Positions 18,241 through 27,409 of a DNA stretch of 64,000 nt are shown one piece after another. Source of the stretch: Bradyrhizobium sp. G127 (GTDB lineage: Bacteria; Pseudomonadota; Alphaproteobacteria; Rhizobiales; Xanthobacteraceae). The notes under the pieces are model-generated. The model saw nothing but the letters and a program-made list of their open reading frames with translations. It was not told the origin of the DNA and ran no database searches. The DNA is taken from positions 62,001-126,000 of the forward strand of contig NZ_JAKFGN010000001.1 of the NCBI RefSeq assembly GCF_021502575.1, written 5' to 3'. The number at the start of each line of letters is the position of its first letter. The stretch's first letter is position 1. The translations under genes and the position numbers were made by a program.

Positions 18241-19350
18241 TTAAAGTCGGAATTCTTCGCCGAGATAAAGGCGGCGCACGTCGGGATCGTTGACGATTTC
18301 GTCCGGACTGCCCTCGGTCAGCACCTCCCCCGCATAGACGATGTAAGCGCGGTCCGTGAGGCCCAGCGTTTCGCGCACATTGTGGTCGGTAATCAGCACG
18401 CCGATGCCGCGCTGGGTGAGATGCCGAACCAGTTGCTGAATGTCGCCGACCGCGATCGGATCGATGCCCGCGAAGGGTTCGTCGAGCAGCATGTAACTCG
18501 GACGCGACGCCAGCGCGCGGGCGATTTCGACACGCCGCCGCTCGCCGCCGGACAATGCGATCGACGGCGATTTCCGCAACCGCGTGATGTTGAATTCCTC
18601 GAGCAGCGAATCCAGCTCGCGCTCGCGCTTGCGTTTGTCGGGTTCGACCACTTCGAGGACCGCGCGAATGTTGTCTTCGACGGACAGCCCGCGAAAGATC
18701 GAGGCTTCCTGCGGCAGATAACCGATGCCGAGACGCGCGCGCTGATACATCGGCAGCTGCGTCACATCGTGGCCGTCGAGTTCGACGCGGCCGCGGTCCG
18801 GCTTGATGAGGCCGGTGATCATATAGAACACGGTGGTCTTGCCGGCGCCGTTCGGACCGAGAATGCCGACGGCTTCGCCGCGCCGGACATAGATGCTGAC
18901 GCCATGCACGATCTTGCGCGTGCCGAAACTTTTCTCGACGCCGTGAATGGCGAGGTAGCCCGCATGCTGCGCGCGGGACGGCCCGGTGCCATTGGTTGCC
19001 GCGCGTGGGCGCGGCGCACTCTCGCGCGGCTGGTCCCTGGACGACTCCCGCGGCAGACTGCGCGGGATCGGCGGCGCGTCATGGATGAATGCGGACGAGT
19101 CCTGCGGCGTAAGCGTCGCCGGCTCGCGGGGACTTCCCGCCGCGACGGCCTCGCGCCTGACCGGCGCGGTCTCGCGCGATGTTTCCCGCGCCGGCAAGGG
19201 CTTCTCCCCTGCGGCAGGCTTGAAAATGTCGCCCATGCGCGCGGCCAGCGAGGTGATGTCCTGACGCAAGCCGTCCTGCTGCGAACGCGCAAACCCTTGC
19301 CGTCCACGCGCCGGGCCTCGACGACGAAAGATGCGCAGGAGATCCACCAT
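18241..19350 (-). CDS. lptB: LPS export ABC transporter ATP-binding protein with N-terminal extension
   Basis: LptB is the ATPase of LptB2FGC, which extracts lipopolysaccharide from the inner membrane. The ABC core starts near residue 131 and has Walker A GPNGAGKT (165-172), Q-loop LPQEASIFRGLSV, signature LSGGERRRVEIARA, Walker B MLLDEPFAGIDP and His switch ITDHNVRETL. Total length is 369 against about 240 for E. coli LptB. The extra ~130 residues are rich in Arg, Pro, Ser and Glu, with recurring (P/A)RE(T/S)SR(E/D), and look disordered. The ATG at 19350 fits an extended form; no internal start near residue 130 is obvious. Confidence 0.95.
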   Translation of the reverse strand: MVDLLRIFRRRGPARGRQGFARSQQDGLRQDITSLAARMGDIFKPAAGEKPLPARETSRETAPVRREAVAAGSPREPATLTPQDSSAFIHDAPPIPRSLPRESSRDQPRESAPRPRAATNGTGPSRAQHAGYLAIHGVEKSFGTRKIVHGVSIYVRRGEAVGILGPNGAGKTTVFYMITGLIKPDRGRVELDGHDVTQLPMYQRARLGIGYLPQEASIFRGLSVEDNIRAVLEVVEPDKRKRERELDSLLEEFNITRLRKSPSIALSGGERRRVEIARALASRPSYMLLDEPFAGIDPIAVGDIQQLVRHLTQRGIGVLITDHNVRETLGLTDRAYIVYAGEVLTEGSPDEIVNDPDVRRLYLGEEFRL

Positions 19351-19495
19351 GCAGCTTCAAATCAGCCTTTTCAAACCAGCCTGTCAGATCGGCCTTATCA
19401 CATCGATCGGATCGTTACCGCAGCATGATGGAGCGCGGGCGGATTGCCCATCCCAAAATGTCCGGGCCGGGTGATACAGGCTCGACGCATGCGGT

Positions 19496-20227
19496 TCAAC
19501 CATCGCGCTTAGGCGTAACCGGCAAACTATTGAGTTTAAGAGGCTTTCCTGGTGCGCCCGGAGCCGGTGACGGCGTAGAGCCGCCTCCCTTTTCGCCCTG
19601 CTGGGGGGCCGACTGGAACACGCCCTGCACACGCCCGCTGTCGGATTCAACCCGGGACACGCCGGTGGTCAGATCGACAACGAGCCGGTCGCCGCGCAGC
19701 ACGTTCTTGTCTTTCGTCAGCAGCACATTGCCGAACATCGTGACCGTGTTGGCGCGCATATCGAAAATGCCGCGATCACCCGTCACCGTCGAATCCTTCT
19801 GGGTGACGACGACGCCGCCCTTTGCCTCGAGCTTGCGGATCGACGAACTGCCGCTGGGTCCCGGCGTCGACGATTTCATCGCCGGCTTCTTGGCGTCGGC
19901 GGACTGATCGTTGTCGTAAAACACCACGAGGGTCTTGCAGAGCATGGTGGTGTCGCCCTGCACGACCTTGACGTTGCCGCTGAAGGTCGCCGCCTTGTCC
20001 TTGTCTCGCATCTCGAGCGACGCGGCATTGATCTGAATCGGCTTGTCGCGGTTCTGCGAGAATCCCTGCATCGCATTGGGCACGCCGGTTGCCGTGCTCT
20101 GCGCGCGGGCCTCCGTTGCGGTGTACAGCGAGACCGCGAGCATTGCGATCGAGAATACGCGCACGGCCATGCGCGCGCGAGCGGTTGCGCTGGAACCCTT
20201 GTGGCCCTTCGTCATAAAGCGAATCAT
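19496..20227 (-). CDS. lptA: LPS transport periplasmic protein LptA (OstA-like)
   Basis: LptA builds the periplasmic bridge that carries lipopolysaccharide to the outer membrane. The 243-residue protein has a basic start, a hydrophobic signal segment (about 22-40, ending near TEARAQ), and an OstA-like beta-jellyroll: QINAASLEMRDKDKAATFSGNVKVVQGDTTML and MFGNVLLTKDKNVLRGDRLVVDL, both typical of the family. The C-terminus is Pro/Gly-rich. The ATG overlaps the lptC stop (ATGA), which supports the start at 20227. Confidence 0.93.
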   Translation of the reverse strand: MIRFMTKGHKGSSATARARMAVRVFSIAMLAVSLYTATEARAQSTATGVPNAMQGFSQNRDKPIQINAASLEMRDKDKAATFSGNVKVVQGDTTMLCKTLVVFYDNDQSADAKKPAMKSSTPGPSGSSSIRKLEAKGGVVVTQKDSTVTGDRGIFDMRANTVTMFGNVLLTKDKNVLRGDRLVVDLTTGVSRVESDSGRVQGVFQSAPQQGEKGGGSTPSPAPGAPGKPLKLNSLPVTPKRDG

Positions 20228-20916
20228 TTTGCGGCGGCGTCCTTGGCCGGGGCCTGTGCGGGCGCTTCGTTCGACTGCTCCGGAATCAAAATCATCGAGA
20301 CATCGCCCTCAAAGCGCACCACCGCGCCGTTTTCCAAAATTCTGAGCCGATTGGCATCGAGCGTACCGTTCAGCAATTTCACGGCCACGGGTTCATCCGA
20401 CGACACCGTGCCGCCCGCCATATCAACCGTCGCCTGCGTCAGCCGCGCTTCATAGCCCGTGGTGGACTGGAGGAAGATGCTGTCCTTCAGATCGAGCAAC
20501 TGGGTTTTGGTGTCGAACAAACCGGTGCGCGCATCCATGGTGATGCCTGTCCTGTCTTCCATCTGAACCTTCGCGCGCAATTCGTGCAGTTCGACATTGT
20601 TCGGCCGCGTCACGTCCTGCACCGCCGACTTGGCCCAGAGTTCATAGGGCCGCTGATCCGGCGTAAAACCCGCAAGATGCGGCGAGTCCATCGTGATCCG
20701 GGTCCCGGACACGCCGAGCTTGCCAATATCGATCGGCAGCTTTGAAAGAATCCTGAACGGATTGAAAAGCGAGATTCCGATAATGGTCAGCATCGCAGCC
20801 GCCACCATCACCGGCACCGCCACGCGCAACTGACGCACGCGGCGGCTGTGACGCCTCGCCTTCGCGTAGCGCGCATCCGCAGCAGCCTGATAGTTCTGGC
20901 CCTGGATCGAATACAA
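20224..20916 (-). CDS. lptC: LPS export system protein LptC
   Basis: LptC is a bitopic inner-membrane protein linking LptB2FG to LptA. The 230-residue protein has a basic cytoplasmic start, one membrane helix (about 31-50, VAVPVMVAAAMLTIIGISLF) and a periplasmic jellyroll. The start is TTG at 20916, with GGAG six bases upstream; no ATG serves better. It is coupled to lptA by a 4-base overlap. The C-terminal tail is Ala/Pro/Lys-rich. Confidence 0.88.
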   Translation of the reverse strand: MYSIQGQNYQAAADARYAKARRHSRRVRQLRVAVPVMVAAAMLTIIGISLFNPFRILSKLPIDIGKLGVSGTRITMDSPHLAGFTPDQRPYELWAKSAVQDVTRPNNVELHELRAKVQMEDRTGITMDARTGLFDTKTQLLDLKDSIFLQSTTGYEARLTQATVDMAGGTVSSDEPVAVKLLNGTLDANRLRILENGAVVRFEGDVSMILIPEQSNEAPAQAPAKDAAAK

Positions 20917-21105
20917 AGTCTGCTCCGAAGCGCCGGTCTGGTTCCGTCATTCTACGCAATGACGCCCCATTTTGCAGCCCGGCATTTTCGTGCTCCATCA
21001 AGCACTTGATGAGATGCGCCATAGGACTCTTGGCAAACAGCGGAAAAGTGACCGAAACCGGGCAACACGGCTGCAAATGGCCGAATGTTGCGGCAAATGG
21101 TAAAA

Positions 21106-21720
21106 TCAGGAATGGGCGAAGATGTCGTCGTTTTCCCAGCCCTGCAAATCCAGCTTCGCGCGCGTGGGCAGAAACGCGAAGCACGCCGCGGCCAGCGCCT
21201 CGCGGCTCTCTCGCGCCAGCATGGCGTCGAGCTTCTCGCGCAGTGCATGAAGATGCAGCACATCGGACGCGGCATAGGTCAGTTGCGCATCCGTGAGCGT
21301 CGCCGCGCCCCAGTCGCTCGATTGCTGCTGCTTCGACAGATCGACGCCGAGCACCTCGCGCACCAGATCCTTCAGGCCATGACGATCAGTGTAGGTGCGT
21401 ACAAGCCGCGACACGATCTTGGTGCAGTACACCGGCTGCGGCATCACACCGAAGGCGTTGAACAGCACGGCGAGATCGAACCGCGCGTAATGGAAGATCT
21501 TGGTGATGTTCGGATCGCCGAACAGCTTTTTCAAATTCGGCGCATCAGTGTGACCCGCCGGAATTTGCACGACGTCCGCAGTGCCGTCGCCGTTCGACAG
21601 TTGAATGACGCAAAGCCGGTCGCGGTGCGGATTGAGACCCAGCGTTTCGGTGTCGATCGCAACCGACTGCGTGTAGCGCGAAAGGTCCGGCAAATCGCCG
21701 CGATGCAGGCGGATGGTCAT
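21106..21720 (-). CDS. rnd: Ribonuclease D, exonuclease domain only
   Basis: The 204-residue DEDDy 3'-5' exonuclease trims tRNA and other small RNA 3' ends. Motifs: ExoI DTETLG (23-28), ExoII FHYARFDL, ExoIII YAASDVLHLH with the tyrosine of the DEDDy type. E. coli RNase D is about 375 residues with two HRDC domains; these are absent here, as in other short alphaproteobacterial forms. An in-frame TTG at 21729 is an alternative start; ATG at 21720 is preferred. It lies 190 bp upstream of lptC on the same strand. Confidence 0.9.
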   Translation of the reverse strand: MTIRLHRGDLPDLSRYTQSVAIDTETLGLNPHRDRLCVIQLSNGDGTADVVQIPAGHTDAPNLKKLFGDPNITKIFHYARFDLAVLFNAFGVMPQPVYCTKIVSRLVRTYTDRHGLKDLVREVLGVDLSKQQQSSDWGAATLTDAQLTYAASDVLHLHALREKLDAMLARESREALAAACFAFLPTRAKLDLQGWENDDIFAHS

Positions 21721-21953
21721 GGTCAGCAAGACTTTCGTTTTTCAGGATCGGTCGAATCGAAGGCCTAAACTACCGCTCAAATCCGCCGCAGACGAGAGGA
21801 AGAGGCCCCCAAATCACCCCGAAAGCCGAGAAGTTGTTAACCCTGGTTGCTGCTATGCCGCCAGCCGAGGTCCCGCCGCCTGCGCTGTCGTTTGAAATTT
21901 TGGCGGGAAGGCTCAAGATCGGGCGGAGTCCGGCGATCATGAAAGGCCCAGAC

Positions 21954-22712
21954 ATGAGCATCGAGCAACGCCTGCCCCGCTTCGCGGTCCTCATCGATGC
22001 GGACAATACATCGCCGCAGATCGCGGAAGGGCTTTTTGCCGAAATTGCCAGCCTCGGCGAGGCCAGCGTGCGTCGCATCTATGGAGATTTCTCAAGCCCA
22101 AGGTTGAAATCGTGGATCAGCATTCTCCAAAAGCACGCCATCGATCCGTATCAGCAGTTCGCTTATACCACCGGAAAGAATGCATCCGACATCGCCTTGG
22201 TGATCGACGCCATGGATTTGCTCCACAGCGGGCGATTCCACGGCTTCTGCCTCGTGTCGTCCGACAGCGACTTCACGCGTCTCGCGTCGCGGATTCGCGA
22301 GCAGGGCGCGGATGTCTACGGCTTCGGCGCGCAGAAGACGCCAGAGAGTTTTCGTCAGGCGTGTCGAAGATTCATCTATACCGAGAACCTGGTGAGCCGC
22401 GCCCCGGCGACGGAAACAAAAGTGCCCTCGCAACCACAGCCGCTCGAGCCGCCAAGCGCCGCCGTACCCTTTCTTCTCAAGGCAATTTCTCCCTCCGAGG
22501 AGGCTGGATGGGCCAATCTCGGTTCCGTCGGACGGCGTATTGCAAATCTGTTTCCTGATTTCGACGTGCGCACCTACGGTTGCTCCAAACTGAGCGATCT
22601 CGTCCGCAAGACCGACGCTTTCGATATTGAGAAAGCGAAGAGCGGACAGGAGCGAATCAAGGCCAAGGCCAGCCCGGCGAAATCAAGGAGGGCAAGATCG
22701 CCGAAGTCCTGA
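21954..22712 (+). CDS. NYN domain protein with C-terminal LOTUS/OST-HTH domain
   Basis: The N-terminal part (about 8-145) is a NYN/PIN-like nuclease domain: AVLIDADNTS with acidic residues D15 and D17, TGKNASDIALVIDAMDLL, and LVSSDSDFTRLASRIREQG. A second domain (about 170-240: WANLGSVGRRIANLFPDFD, YGCSKLSDLVRKTDAFDI) fits the OST-HTH/LOTUS RNA-binding fold. Together they suggest an RNA-processing enzyme; target unknown. ATG at 21954 starts just before the conserved domain; earlier in-frame starts at 21939 and 21834 are possible. It is divergent from rnd. Confidence 0.85.
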   Translation: MSIEQRLPRFAVLIDADNTSPQIAEGLFAEIASLGEASVRRIYGDFSSPRLKSWISILQKHAIDPYQQFAYTTGKNASDIALVIDAMDLLHSGRFHGFCLVSSDSDFTRLASRIREQGADVYGFGAQKTPESFRQACRRFIYTENLVSRAPATETKVPSQPQPLEPPSAAVPFLLKAISPSEEAGWANLGSVGRRIANLFPDFDVRTYGCSKLSDLVRKTDAFDIEKAKSGQERIKAKASPAKSRRARSPKS

Positions 22713-22730
22713 CGCGCGAAAGCGTAAACC

Positions 22731-23120
22731 TCACCGCCATAGGCCCAGCGACGCCCACTTCGATTCCGGAATCGGCTCGCCGATTTTGTAGCTGAACGCC
22801 AGCACCTTCATGTGGTCCGGCGTGCCCTTGCAGGTGAAGGAAAACGAATACCAGCGTCCCTTGCTGCGAAAGGCGCCACCCTCGCCGGTGACGGTGTCGC
22901 CGGTGTGGACCGGGTGGGAGATCACGTCGGTCTTGGCGCGGTCGGGATGATAGGGATTGGCGTCGCGGTCGATCCGGCTCATGGCCTCGAGATCGCAGAC
23001 CTGCTCAAGCCGGGTCTCGGGATCGAGCTTCTTGAGGCTTGCCGCGAACCGCGGGTCCATCGCCAAGGCGGGCGCGGCCGAAAACAGCACGGCCCCCAGA
23101 ATAACGGCTGATTTTTTCAC
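22731..23120 (-). CDS. DUF930 family exported protein
   Basis: The 129-residue protein has a signal peptide (MKKSAVILGAVLFSAAPALA, cleavage after ALA), then MDPRF..LKKLDPETRLEQVCDLEAM and a C-terminal SFTCKGTPDHMKV...IPESKWASLGLW, which match the DUF930 pattern in rhizobia. Two conserved cysteines could form a disulfide. The start is GTG at 23120. Function unknown. Its 3' end lies 18 bp from the end of the NYN gene (convergent). Confidence 0.8.
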   Translation of the reverse strand: MKKSAVILGAVLFSAAPALAMDPRFAASLKKLDPETRLEQVCDLEAMSRIDRDANPYHPDRAKTDVISHPVHTGDTVTGEGGAFRSKGRWYSFSFTCKGTPDHMKVLAFSYKIGEPIPESKWASLGLWR

Positions 23121-23188
23121 GAAGGCACCATGGAGGGATCAGATGTGGTGCAAAGCCGGGAGACCGGGTCTCCGCGCGAGACAGTCAG

Positions 23189-23273
23189 TGGTGCCCAGGA
23201 AAGGACTCGAACCTTCACGCCTTGCAGCACAGGTACCTGAAACCTGCGTGTCTACCAATTCCACCACCTGGGC
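23189..23273 (-). tRNA. tRNA-Leu (anticodon CAG)
   Basis: The 85-nt minus-strand gene has acceptor stem GCCCAGG/CCTGGGC with encoded CCA end at 23189-23191. The anticodon loop TTCAGGT between CAGGT and ACCTG gives CAG. It has a long variable arm, as in class II leucine tRNAs, and the T-loop GTTCGAGTC. It reads CUG, the main leucine codon of this genome. Confidence 0.96.
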
Positions 23274-23410
23274 ATTGGGCCGGTTACTAAGGACAGGCCG
23301 CGCGCTTGTCAAATTGCGTCGGAATGGCCTGTACAGCGCCGGAATGATGGCGTATCGCGGAAATCGGCGGGGCCGCCGTCCCGCATCGGTCAATTGCGCA
23401 GGAAACCCCC

Positions 23411-24379
23411 ATGTCAGCCCCCATCGATACGCTCGTCACAGTCTTCGGAGGATCGGGTTTTCTGGGCCGCCATGTGATCCGGGCGCTGGCCAAGCGGGAT
23501 TATCGCATCCGGGTCGGCGTCCGCCGCCCGGACCTCGCCGGCCATCTGCAACCGCTCGGAAAAGTCGGCCAGATTCACGCCGTGCAGGCCAACCTGCGCT
23601 ATCCGGCCTCGGTGCAGGCCGCGGCGCGCGGCGCCAGCGTGATCGTCAACCTCGTGGGCATTCTGGCCGAGGGCGGCGCGCAGACCTTCGATGCGGTTCA
23701 AGGCAAAGGCGCGGACACCATCGCCAGGGCGGCAGCCGAGATCGGCGCGCGTATGGTGCATGTCTCGGCCATCGGCGCGGATGCGAATTCGACCGCGCGC
23801 TACGCCCGCACCAAGGCGGCCGGCGAAGCTGCCGTGCTGGCGGCTGTGCCCTCCGCAACCATCTTCCGCCCCTCGGTTGTGTTCGGCCCGGAAGACCATT
23901 TCACCAACCGTTTCGCGGCGCTGGCGCGCATGTCGCCGGTGCTGCCGCTGATCGGCGGCGGCCTGACGAAATTGCAGCCGGTCTATGCCGGTGACGTCGC
24001 CACTGCCATCGCCGACGCCGTCGACCGCAAGACCAAAGCGGGCGCGACCTATGAACTCGGCGGCCCCGAAGTGATGACCATGCGGCAGATTCTCGAAATC
24101 ATCCTGCGCGTCACCGAGCGCAACTGCATGCTGGCGCCGCTGCCGTTCCCGCTGGCGAAGTTCCAGGCGGCATTCCTGCAATTCGCTCCGGGCGACTTCA
24201 AGCTGACGCCGGACCAGGTCGAACTGCTTCGCCACGACAACGTGGTGTCGGACACGGCCAGGTCCGCAGGATTGACGCTGGAAGGCCTCGGCATCACGCC
24301 GGATTCGCTGGAAGCCGTGACGCCGTCCTATCTCTGGCGCTATCGCAAGACCGGACAGTTCGCGCACAAGGGGGCGTGA
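23411..24379 (+). CDS. NDUFA9-like NAD(P)-binding protein (atypical SDR)
   Basis: The 322-residue protein is an extended/atypical short-chain dehydrogenase with the glycine-rich dinucleotide motif GGSGFLGRHV (about 14-23). Other marks are NLVGIL, the VHVSAIGADANS segment, and YARTKAAGE, where Tyr and Lys take the catalytic positions. The pattern matches complex I NDUFA9-like proteins of alphaproteobacteria, accessory to or homologous with an assembly subunit of NADH dehydrogenase. It may instead be a quinone-related reductase-like protein. It is convergent with uppP. Confidence 0.85.
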   Translation: MSAPIDTLVTVFGGSGFLGRHVIRALAKRDYRIRVGVRRPDLAGHLQPLGKVGQIHAVQANLRYPASVQAAARGASVIVNLVGILAEGGAQTFDAVQGKGADTIARAAAEIGARMVHVSAIGADANSTARYARTKAAGEAAVLAAVPSATIFRPSVVFGPEDHFTNRFAALARMSPVLPLIGGGLTKLQPVYAGDVATAIADAVDRKTKAGATYELGGPEVMTMRQILEIILRVTERNCMLAPLPFPLAKFQAAFLQFAPGDFKLTPDQVELLRHDNVVSDTARSAGLTLEGLGITPDSLEAVTPSYLWRYRKTGQFAHKGA

Positions 24380-24390
24380 AAGTAGTTGTG

Positions 24391-24416
24391 GTCGTCCCGG
24401 CGCAGGCCGGGACGAC
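24391..24416. terminator. Bidirectional palindrome between convergent NDUFA9-like gene and uppP
   Basis: GTCGTCCCGG, six central bases, CCGGGACGAC: a perfect inverted repeat 11 bp after the NDUFA9-like stop and 9 bp after the uppP stop. There is no long T-run; it is a short member of the repeat seen at 1946-2072 and may stop both transcripts. Confidence 0.6.
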
Positions 24417-24425
24417 ATCTAATTT

Positions 24426-25232
24426 TTACTTCCCCAGCGCCAGCGCGATCAGCCCGAGCGAGCCGACGATCACGCGCCACCATGCAAACAGCGCGAAGCC
24501 GTGGCGGGTGACGTAACCGAGAAACGTCTTCACCACGATGATCGCGGTGATGAACGACATCACGAAGCCGACCGCGATCACGAGACCATGATCCATCGTC
24601 ATGTCGGCGCGGTTCTTGTAGAAATCATACGCGAATGCTCCGACCATGGTCGGGATCGCGAGAAAGAACGAGAATTCGGCGGCGGCGCGCTTGTCCGCAC
24701 CGAACAGCATCGCCGCCACGATCGACGCGCCGGAGCGCGAGACGCCGGGAATCATCGCGGCGCATTGCGCGACACCGATGCCGAGATACATCGGCAGCGA
24801 GAATGCCGTGGCGTCGTGATGGCGCGGATTGAAATCCTGCTGATCGACCCAAAGCAGCACCGCACCGCCAGCGATCAGCGAGAAACATACCACCCACGGG
24901 TTGAACAGCACGTTCTTGATGAAGCTGCCGAACAGCAGCCCCATGATCACTGCAGGGAGAAACGCCAGCAGCACGCCGATGACGAACCGCCGCGCCGCGG
25001 GATCGGAAAACATGCCGACAGCAATGCGCCACAATCTGCCGAAATAAATCCAGAGAATGGCGAGAATCGCGCCGAGCTGAATCATCACCGCGAAGGTTTT
25101 CCAGAAATTATCCTGATCGAGTTCCATGAACCGTTCCACCAGCAGCAAGTGTCCTGTGGACGAAACGGGCAGAAATTCGGTCACGCCCTCGACGACGCCG
25201 AGAACGAGAGCCTTCAGGAGATCAGCTAACAT
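24426..25232 (-). CDS. uppP: Undecaprenyl-diphosphatase (BacA/UppP)
   Basis: UppP recycles the lipid carrier by dephosphorylating undecaprenyl pyrophosphate at the inner membrane for peptidoglycan and polysaccharide synthesis. With ATG at 25232 it has 268 residues and about eight membrane segments. Signature motifs are EGVTEFLPVSSTGH (15-28) and PGVSRSGASI in the middle. A longer reading from 25286 adds 18 polar residues unlike the family and is not used. Confidence 0.96.
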   Translation of the reverse strand: MLADLLKALVLGVVEGVTEFLPVSSTGHLLLVERFMELDQDNFWKTFAVMIQLGAILAILWIYFGRLWRIAVGMFSDPAARRFVIGVLLAFLPAVIMGLLFGSFIKNVLFNPWVVCFSLIAGGAVLLWVDQQDFNPRHHDATAFSLPMYLGIGVAQCAAMIPGVSRSGASIVAAMLFGADKRAAAEFSFFLAIPTMVGAFAYDFYKNRADMTMDHGLVIAVGFVMSFITAIIVVKTFLGYVTRHGFALFAWWRVIVGSLGLIALALGK

Positions 25233-25428
25233 CGGGAGATTTCCGCAATGCTGGAGGGCTTCGCAAACCGCGCCCTTGTCGCCCATTCGCCGTGTTGCCG
25301 CAACGGCAAATCCATGAAATTGAGGTCAGGCGAGTGGCGGCTTGCCTGTGTTCCAGGCAGCCGCCGCGGTCGGCGTTAACCGCCATTCGAGACCCTTTGT
25401 TAAACTTAAACCGGCTATCAGAAACTTC

Positions 25429-26121
25429 ATGTTCACGCTCTTCCATCACCCATTCTGTCCGCGATCGCGCTTCGTGCGTCTGGCGCTCGGTGAGCACGGA
25501 CTCGACACGCGGCTGGTGGAGGAACTGGTCTGGGATCGGCGCGAGGCCTTTCTCACGCTCAATCCGGCCGGCGATACGCCGGTTCTGATGGCCGAAGGTA
25601 CGCCGCCGATGCCGGGAGCCGGCCTCGTGGCCGAGTTTCTCGACGAGATTCACGGCGCGCCGCTGGGCGATCACCGGCTGCTGCCGCGGGCGATGAACGA
25701 CCGCATCGAGGTGCGGCGTCTGATGTCGTGGTTCAACGACAAGTTCTTCGAGGAAGCCAGCGGGCCGCTGGTCAACGAGAAGGTCTACAAGCGCTTCATG
25801 AAACCGGAGCACGGCGGCGGCGCGCCCTCGACCGATGTTCTGCGCGCCGCGAAAGCAAATGTGCGCTATCATTTGGCCTATATCGGCTGGCTGGCGCGGA
25901 CGCGGAATTTTCTCGCCGGCGACCAGCTCACGTTCGCCGACCTTGCCGCCGCCGCGCATCTGTCGGCGCTGGACTATCTGGGCGATGTGCCATGGAACGA
26001 GGACGACGCAGCGAAGGCGTGGTACGTGCGGATCAAATCCCGCCCGTCGTTCCGTCCGTTGCTGGCGGAATGGATGGCGGGCGTCCCGGCGTCGGCGCAT
26101 TACGTGGATCTCGACTTCTGA
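25429..26121 (+). CDS. Glutathione S-transferase family protein
   Basis: The 230-residue protein has a thioredoxin-like N-domain ([31 protein letters not shown] at the catalytic site, NPAGDTPVL near the cis-proline) and a helical C-domain. It most resembles bacterial GSTs annotated as FtsZ-binding/FzlA in alphaproteobacteria: a family with this FHHPFCPxSR start supports division in Caulobacter. The sequence supports the GST fold; the FzlA role is inference. It overlaps or directly abuts queG. Confidence 0.85.
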   Translation: MFTLFHHPFCPRSRFVRLALGEHGLDTRLVEELVWDRREAFLTLNPAGDTPVLMAEGTPPMPGAGLVAEFLDEIHGAPLGDHRLLPRAMNDRIEVRRLMSWFNDKFFEEASGPLVNEKVYKRFMKPEHGGGAPSTDVLRAAKANVRYHLAYIGWLARTRNFLAGDQLTFADLAAAAHLSALDYLGDVPWNEDDAAKAWYVRIKSRPSFRPLLAEWMAGVPASAHYVDLDF

Positions 26122-27314
26122 CGCAGAACCATGCTGCCGATGCGGCTGCGCTGAAGGCCGCACTGACCGCCGAGGCGCACAGCAACGGCTTCAGCGCCAT
26201 CGGCATTGCCGATCCCGATTCCATTCCCGGCGCGCGCGAGCGACTGCAAGCCTTTCTCGATAACGGATCACACGGTGACATGGACTGGCTCGCCAACGAG
26301 CCCGCGCGCCGCGCCAGTCCGCGCGTGCTGTGGAGTGATGTGCGCTCGGTCATCATGCTGGGGATGAATTACGGGCCGGACGAAAATCCGCTGGCCCTGC
26401 TCGAACAAAAAACCCGCGGCAGCATTTCGGTCTATGCGCGTGGCGACGACTATCACGACCTCATCAAGAAGCGGCTCAAGACAGTGGCGCGCTGGCTGCT
26501 GGCGACAGCCGGCGGCGACGTCAAAGTTTTTGTCGACACCGCCGCCGTGATGGAGAAGCCGCTGGCGCATGCGGCCGGTCTCGGCTGGCAGGGCAAGCAC
26601 ACCAACCTGGTGTCGCGTGACTACGGCTCATGGCTGTTTCTTGGCGCGATCTTCACCACGCTTGAACTGCCACGCGATCAGGCCGACGGCGACACTCATT
26701 GCGGCTCCTGCCAGGCCTGTCTCGACATCTGCCCGACCGATGCGTTTCCCGCACCGTACCGGCTGGATGCTCGCAAATGCATTTCGTATCTCACCATCGA
26801 ACACAAAGGCCCGATCCCGGTCGAGTATCGGGAAGCCCTCGGCAACCGCATCTATGGCTGCGACGATTGCCTGAGCGTGTGTCCTTGGAACAAGTTCGCG
26901 CAAGCGGGCTTCGAGGCCAAGCTCGCCGCGCGCGACGAACTGCGTGCGCCCTCGCTGATCGATCTGGTGCGTCTCGACGACGCTGCGTTCCGGGCGATGT
27001 TCACAAAGTCGCCGGTCAAGCGGATCGGCCGCAATAGATTCCTGCGCAATGTGCTGATCGCGATCGGCAACAGCAAGGATGTTTCATTGGCCGCCGAGGC
27101 GCGCCGCCTGCTCGATGACGAGAACCCCTTGGTGCGGGGGGCGGCGGTATGGGCGCTGTCGCGGTTGTTGCCGCGGGAAGAATTTGCCGCGCTGGCCGCG
27201 AATTCAAGTGATGGCGATGAAGACGTGCAGGCGGAGTGGGCGGCGGCGCGGCATTCTTTCACGAACGACGGGAGAGACTCCCTCTCCCCGCTTGCGGGGA
27301 GAGGGTTGGGGTGA
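26070..27314 (+). CDS. queG: Epoxyqueuosine reductase QueG
   Basis: QueG reduces epoxyqueuosine to queuosine in tRNA, using cobalamin and two [4Fe-4S] clusters. Cluster motifs are [16 protein letters not shown] and [34 protein letters not shown] matches the family. A HEAT-like tail follows. Start: ATG at 26070 (414 residues, 52-base overlap with the GST) or CTG at 26118 (398 residues, overlapping the GST stop), which fits the family N-terminus better. The last ~10 residues ([10 protein letters not shown]) are read from an intergenic repeat. Confidence 0.93.
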   Translation: MDGGRPGVGALRGSRLLTQNHAADAAALKAALTAEAHSNGFSAIGIADPDSIPGARERLQAFLDNGSHGDMDWLANEPARRASPRVLWSDVRSVIMLGMNYGPDENPLALLEQKTRGSISVYARGDDYHDLIKKRLKTVARWLLATAGGDVKVFVDTAAVMEKPLAHAAGLGWQGKHTNLVSRDYGSWLFLGAIFTTLELPRDQADGDTHCGSCQACLDICPTDAFPAPYRLDARKCISYLTIEHKGPIPVEYREALGNRIYGCDDCLSVCPWNKFAQAGFEAKLAARDELRAPSLIDLVRLDDAAFRAMFTKSPVKRIGRNRFLRNVLIAIGNSKDVSLAAEARRLLDDENPLVRGAAVWALSRLLPREEFAALAANSSDGDEDVQAEWAAARHSFTNDGRDSLSPLAGRGLG

Positions 27315-27395
27315 GGGGCAAATCCTTTCGCATAACTCGACAAGCCCCTCACCGACATGCTGCGCATGCCGACCTCTCCGTAAACGGGGAGAGGT
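27281..27395. repeat. Palindromic intergenic repeat overlapping the queG 3' end
   Basis: Left arm CCTCTCCCCGCTTGCGGGGA... (27281-27304) with a G-rich tail, and right arm CCCCTCACC...CCTCTCCG-TAAAC-GGGGAGAGG (27342-27395). It is the same type as 10841-10942. The queG stop (27312-27314) lies inside it, so the repeat supplies the end of that protein. Confidence 0.75.
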
Positions 27396-27409
27396 AAGAG
27401 GCGCACCGC

